From assembly GCA_002422045.1 (NCBI GenBank), contig DITG01000100.1:14599-22722 (forward strand): 8,124 nt of DNA. Direction: 5' to 3'. Shown piece by piece: positions 6,301-8,124 of the stretch; position 1 is the first letter of the stretch; each line of letters opens with the position of its first letter. A model generated the notes under the pieces. It was given only the letters and a program-made list of their open reading frames with translations. It did not search any database and was not told the DNA's origin. The stretch is from Acholeplasmataceae bacterium UBA6190. Lineage in GTDB: Bacteria > Bacillota_I > Bacilli_A > Acholeplasmatales > Acholeplasmataceae. The position numbers and the translations under genes were made by a program.

Positions 6301-7526
6301 AAACTGGATTCTTGAGTCTGTTTGTCTTTGGAGAACCAGGTGTCGCTCCAGCAACAGGATCCTTTGAAATCCTATCTGCAACACTTTCTTATTCTTACAA
6401 CATGCAGTCCACTTGGATTCAAAATGATCCAGGTACATATGAAGTTGTACCAGGTGCTGCTCTTACTGTGAATTACACCAAAACAGCAGGTCAAGAATGG
6501 GTATTCCTGAAGAACACATTCCCAGCAGAAGAACTTTCTGGCATGAACACCCTCACACTCGTCCTTCAAGGTACACTTGGCAAGCAAGTCTTGGTCAAAG
6601 TGAACAATGCCGTTGAACAATGGGTCACATTCACTGCAGAGCCTACGGTTGTTGTCATGTCACTCCCAGAAATCACTGGTGTCATTCTGTTTGCTGAAGG
6701 TGGCGTTGCTCCAGCAACCGGATCCTTCCAAATCATCAGTGCATACTTAAGTTATGTTCCAGTAGAATTCGATCCACAATCTACATTGAATCTTTTCAAT
6801 GGTTGGGTTGAAAACGATCCAGGTACCTATGCAACTGTTGTCGGTGCTTCCGTTGTTGTCAATTACACAAAATTGGCAGGTCAAGAATGGGTATTCATCA
6901 AGAATCCTTTCGTTGTTGAAGATGCGATTGGTTATAACACATTCACCATCGTACTCAAGGGTACTGTGGACAAGCAAGTTTTGGTCAAAGTGAACAATTC
7001 CATTGAAAAGTGGGTCACATTCACTGATGCCAACCCAGTCACTGTTGTCATTCGTGCCAATGAAATCACTGGTGTCATTCTGTTTGCTGAAGGCGGTGTT
7101 GCTCCAGTTACAGGATCATTCGAAATTGTCAGTGCGCATTTATCCTATTCACTCGAATTGATGAGCGGTTGGGTTGAAAATGATCCAGGGACTTATACAG
7201 TTTCAGGTACATCTCCAGTCACTATCGATTACACCAAAGGTGCAGGTCAGGAATGGGTATTTGTCAAAAATCCATTTGACGTTGAAGATGCAGTTGGTAT
7301 GAACACTGTGACCATCACGCTTCAAGGTACACTGGGCAAACAAGTTTTGGTTAAAGTCAACAATTCGATTGAACAATGGGTCACATTCACTGCTGAACCT
7401 ACAGTCGTTGTCATTACCGCTCCAACCATTACAGGTTTGATTCTCTTTGCGGAAGGCGGAACAGCATCCGTCACAGGTTCATTCCAAATCCTTTCTGCTA
7501 CACTTACTTACGTACCACAACCTTAA
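3387..7526 (+). CDS. Giant repeat lipoprotein with about ten carbohydrate-binding-like modules
   Basis: A surface lipoprotein of 1379 residues, named from its architecture rather than from a recognised family. Residues 1-23 are a signal peptide ending in the lipobox ISAC, with Cys23 as lipid attachment site; I see no other cysteine. A Pro/Thr stalk (27-39) follows. About ten beta-rich modules then fill the protein, starting near residues 43, 197, 339, 488, 616, 746, 876, 1006, 1131 and 1259. The recurring pattern is W-x-x-(D/N)-x-G-x-Y at the front, then VNYTK.AGQ(D/E)W, a G-T-x-GK..L(V/L)K(P/V)N strand, ILF.E.G, and P.TGSF.I.SA.LSY at the end. This resembles the galactose-binding-like jelly roll of carbohydrate-binding modules. 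Modules 1-3 are diverged; 4-10 are close copies. There is no catalytic domain, LPXTG, SLH or dockerin. AGGAGG (3375-3380) is six bases from the ATG. Placed behind sugar-type operators and ahead of a solute-binding protein, it probably captures polysaccharide at the cell surface. An adhesin or structural role is the main alternative. Confidence 0.8.
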   Translation: MRNTVRLFAFVLVFGLIFFISACKDQEPTPEPTPTPTPEITEYNVLGNWADGGDGVYTITTNTTSRLAFTYAKAEYTYAYMSSPIITEDLSVFKKLVVTVEGSGTMLLKLETSDGTPAKEIGLNVTGIQGTYQWNLNASAAFLAKVNKVVIIAAPGKTESVGSITITSLKFGKTVADGFIINDGFNNIPTNVNEYNGTDEIFNFNSKWESSDEGVYVITYDGTEADIAYNKASGKEWAFLKTNVQGTFTDFNYVVFKIQGTAGHKVIAKPNEYNSIEASIFLDGTLQELVIDLRTLTTEQKNAIVDFKVFIAAGLAPAQGMMTIKEAFMTEDYEFVVPEILVNEFDGTGLSFGLQHFYDGGDMVYDITKVGSTYEVEYEKLTSNLHWAFMFANLDGDFSKFSKLEFEMTGQANKTILLKVESPLGNKELQFTFDGTKQTFVIDLTTMTPAQLAELNKVVLFSAPGGVGSGMFTIHGVTFKTSDYAITSGYESLDAGVYTFTYGATTVVNYTKVAGQDWTAIRNVFDAEKVAGLNTMTIVLKGTAGKSVLVKPNDQGALEQRVDFVDANPVTLTVTAASFVNIILFGEPGTSPATGSFEIVSLVLSYVAPEVEFDPMSSYDFNNNWFINNAGAYTVITDDDKSTVNYTKVAGQEWEWIRRTFDAKDVMGYNTMTIVIQGTEGKQVLLKPNDSGALEKFVTFGTEPTVVTVYSETGFTSLFVFGEPNVAPATGSFVILSAKLSYSEKINSGYESLDAGVYTFTYGATTVVNYTKIAGQDWTAIRNVFDPLKVAGFNTMTITLKGTAGKSVLIKPNDQGALEQRVDFVDANPITVTVTAASFVNLILFGEPGVSPATGSFEIVSLYLSYVAPEVEFDPTAIIDFNNEWFVNNGSVYSLTPDGSKLIVNYNKVGGQDWEWFRRTFDPAAVMGFNTMTVVLQGTAGKQVLLKPNDSGALEKFVTFGAEPTVVTVYSETGFLSLFVFGEPGVAPATGSFEILSATLSYSYNMQSTWIQNDPGTYEVVPGAALTVNYTKTAGQEWVFLKNTFPAEELSGMNTLTLVLQGTLGKQVLVKVNNAVEQWVTFTAEPTVVVMSLPEITGVILFAEGGVAPATGSFQIISAYLSYVPVEFDPQSTLNLFNGWVENDPGTYATVVGASVVVNYTKLAGQEWVFIKNPFVVEDAIGYNTFTIVLKGTVDKQVLVKVNNSIEKWVTFTDANPVTVVIRANEITGVILFAEGGVAPVTGSFEIVSAHLSYSLELMSGWVENDPGTYTVSGTSPVTIDYTKGAGQEWVFVKNPFDVEDAVGMNTVTITLQGTLGKQVLVKVNNSIEQWVTFTAEPTVVVITAPTITGLILFAEGGTASVTGSFQILSATLTYVPQP
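4851..5630 (+). repeat. 780-base tandem repeat, copy 1 (modules 4 and 5)
   Basis: This in-frame block of 260 codons is followed at once by a second copy of exactly the same length. Module 4 begins at GYESLDAGVY; module 5 begins near 5232 after the linker VAPEVEFDP. Compared with copy 2, module 4 differs by my count at 11 of 127 residues, and most base differences are silent third positions. Confidence 0.9.
5631..6401 (+). repeat. 780-base tandem repeat, copy 2 (modules 6 and 7)
   Basis: Repeats copy 1 in register: module 6 with GYESLDAGVY and GQDWTAIRN, the linker VAPEVEFDP, then module 7 with RRTFD and LLKPNDSGALEK. The match fades where module 8 starts. Equal length, many silent changes and an unbroken frame point to a tandem duplication kept under protein-level selection. 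Confidence 0.9.
6402..7526 (+). repeat. Module run 8-10, second repeat subtype
   Basis: Three tandem modules begin near 6402, 6777 and 7161; their NDPGTY landmarks are 390 and 366 bases apart. They share GQEWVF, LVKVNN, (E/K)WVTFT and ILFAEGG, where modules 4-7 have LKPND..GALE and FGEPG. Module 8 ends with VPVEFDP and module 9 with SYSLEL, keeping the alternation of linkers seen in modules 4-7. Module 10 ends the protein at YVPQP. Confidence 0.85.
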
Positions 7527-7553
7527 GTCATATTGAAAATATGGTAGAAGTCA

Positions 7554-7582
7554 TGCGGGAGGGCGGGTTCCGCCTTCCCGCA
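7554..7582 (+). terminator. Strong intercistronic hairpin, terminator-like but without a U-tract
   Basis: Bases 7554-7566 pair with 7570-7582 over 13 base pairs, with a single G-U pair (7561-7575) and a GTT loop. The stem is mostly G-C. The following bases, AAACTTTATAAAAG, lack a proper T-run, so full termination is doubtful. Lying 27 bases after the lipoprotein stop codon, it may protect the upstream message from 3' decay or allow partial read-through to the solute-binding gene. Confidence 0.65.
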
Positions 7583-7594
7583 AACTTTATAAAA

Positions 7595-7619
7595 GACGTC
7601 ATCACTGAAATGATGCGTC
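7595..7619 (+). promoter_or_regulatory. Small hairpin next to the ribosome site of the solute-binding gene
   Basis: GACG (7595-7598) pairs with CGTC (7616-7619), and CATCA (7600-7604) pairs with TGATG (7611-7615), with T7599 bulged and a CTGAAA loop. The stem ends five bases before TGGAGG (7625-7630). It could tune translation of the next gene or be a simple spacer. It could also be a DNA operator, since the arms are near-palindromic. Confidence 0.35.
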
Positions 7620-7635
7620 ATGAATGGAGGAAATT

Positions 7636-8124
7636 ATGAAGAAAATCATTACCTTATGTGCATTGCTCATGATCGCATTCTTACTCGTTGCATGTGGCGA
7701 TACAGGTCCAAAAACTGAAATTCCTACAGCTGAACAAGTCACCTTGACTTATTCATCCTGGGATTTGGGGGCTGCAGAATCTGAATCTCCGAACATGAAC
7801 CGGTTGATGATTCAAGCGTTCATGGAAAAATATCCCAATATTAAAGTCAACATCATTGAAAGACCGAAAATTCCCGGAACAGACAACGATTTGGGCTGGA
7901 ATGAATTTTTGGCAGCAAGAGCTTCCACAGAGACACTACCCGATGTCTTTCAGGCTGATAATATTCCTTTTTATGTCATCAATGACTGGGCGTACAACAT
8001 CACTGATGTTGCCATGGCAGATGCGGAATATTTGAATGTCTCAGAAGATATCAGAGGTGTTGCAACCTACAACGGCAAAGTCATGGCGATTCCCAATGCC
8101 ATTTTCTATGCAGGCTATGTGGTC
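7636..8124 (+). CDS. Extracellular solute-binding lipoprotein of an ABC sugar transporter (partial, 3' end outside window)
   Basis: The first 163 residues of a substrate-binding protein, open to the end of the window. Residues 1-20 form a lipoprotein signal with lipobox LVAC and Cys20 as anchor, followed by a short polar linker. The mature start has the family 1 (maltose/oligosaccharide-type) solute-binding layout: strand VTLTYSSWD (35-43), then helix NRLMIQAFMEKYPNIKVNII (55-74) leading into the second strand. Next come LPDVFQADN (101-109) and NGKVMAIPNA (146-155), the usual place where this family enters its second lobe. It would deliver sugar to membrane permeases that should lie downstream. 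The ATG has TGGAGG (7625-7630) five bases upstream. The gene lies 109 bases behind the repeat lipoprotein on the same strand with no convincing promoter between, so cotranscription from P1/P2 is likely. The exact sugar is unknown. Full-length members have about 400-550 residues, so most of the protein is missing here. Confidence 0.88.
   Translation, partial: MKKIITLCALLMIAFLLVACGDTGPKTEIPTAEQVTLTYSSWDLGAAESESPNMNRLMIQAFMEKYPNIKVNIIERPKIPGTDNDLGWNEFLAARASTETLPDVFQADNIPFYVINDWAYNITDVAMADAEYLNVSEDIRGVATYNGKVMAIPNAIFYAGYVV

Noticed and set aside
5196..6977. Minus-strand open frames at 5196-5435, 6372-6620 and 6747-6977 whose products share the string EYPFLTC or a close form
   Set aside because: The similarity comes only from the reverse complement of the repeated lipoprotein modules (the GQEWVF region), so they are not a real family of small genes.
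4851..7526. Regular repeats considered as a CRISPR array or a transposon
   Set aside because: The units are 366-390 bases long, in frame and protein-coding, with no short identical repeats, unique spacers, terminal inverted repeats or transposase.
1..8124. Alternative genetic code (TGA as Trp) suggested by the Mollicute-like flavour
   Set aside because: Tryptophan is written as TGG in all genes and the complete genes end in TAA. Nothing needs TGA to be read through.

Overview
The window reads as chromosome from a bacterium of the Bacillota/Mycoplasmatota type, possibly close to Acholeplasma or Izemoplasma. The grounds are two N-terminal lipobox lipoproteins, strong AGGAGG-type ribosome sites, sigma-A-like promoters, a membrane-domain glycerophosphodiesterase, and LacI/CcpA-type operators. 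All reading frames use TGG for tryptophan and end in TAA, so the standard code applies and the TGA=Trp code of Mycoplasma is not supported. The exact taxon is inference.

Left part (1-3052). A short terminator-like hairpin at the very edge probably closes a gene outside the window. It is followed by a 613-residue membrane-anchored glycerophosphodiester phosphodiesterase (51-1892, +). A 373-residue permease of the ArsB/NhaD/SLC13 ion-transporter superfamily (1931-3052, -) converges on it. One strong hairpin with a T-run on each side (1893-1932) serves as terminator for both, and its T-run overlaps the permease stop codon.

Divergent control region (3053-3386, 334 bases, no gene). It carries a probable promoter for the permease on the minus strand and two promoters on the plus strand. 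The second plus-strand promoter is close to perfect (TTGACA, 18-base spacer, TATAAT with a TG extension). Each plus-strand promoter has its own pair of LacI-family-type sites: one like the catabolite element cre, and one GAAACGTTTC palindrome. This is the typical control of a sugar-uptake operon, drawn here in duplicate. I see nothing recognisable in 3190-3240.

Right part (3387-8124). A 1379-residue lipoprotein consists almost entirely of about ten copies of a roughly 125-residue beta-rich module that looks like a carbohydrate-binding jelly roll. It has no recognisable catalytic domain. Repeats 4-5 and 6-7 are a recent exact-length 780-base duplication, and the linkers alternate so that the true unit is a two-module (260-residue) block. 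A stable hairpin without a U-tract and a second hairpin next to the ribosome site separate it from the start of an extracellular solute-binding lipoprotein (7636 to the window end, partial) of the ABC sugar-transporter type.

Taken together, 3142-8124 looks like the beginning of a sugar- and catabolite-regulated glycan-capture and uptake operon. A long lipid-anchored multi-domain protein would hold polysaccharide near the membrane, and an ABC transporter would import the sugar. The carbohydrate role is inference from the fold-like pattern and neighbourhood. No ligand can be read from the sequence.
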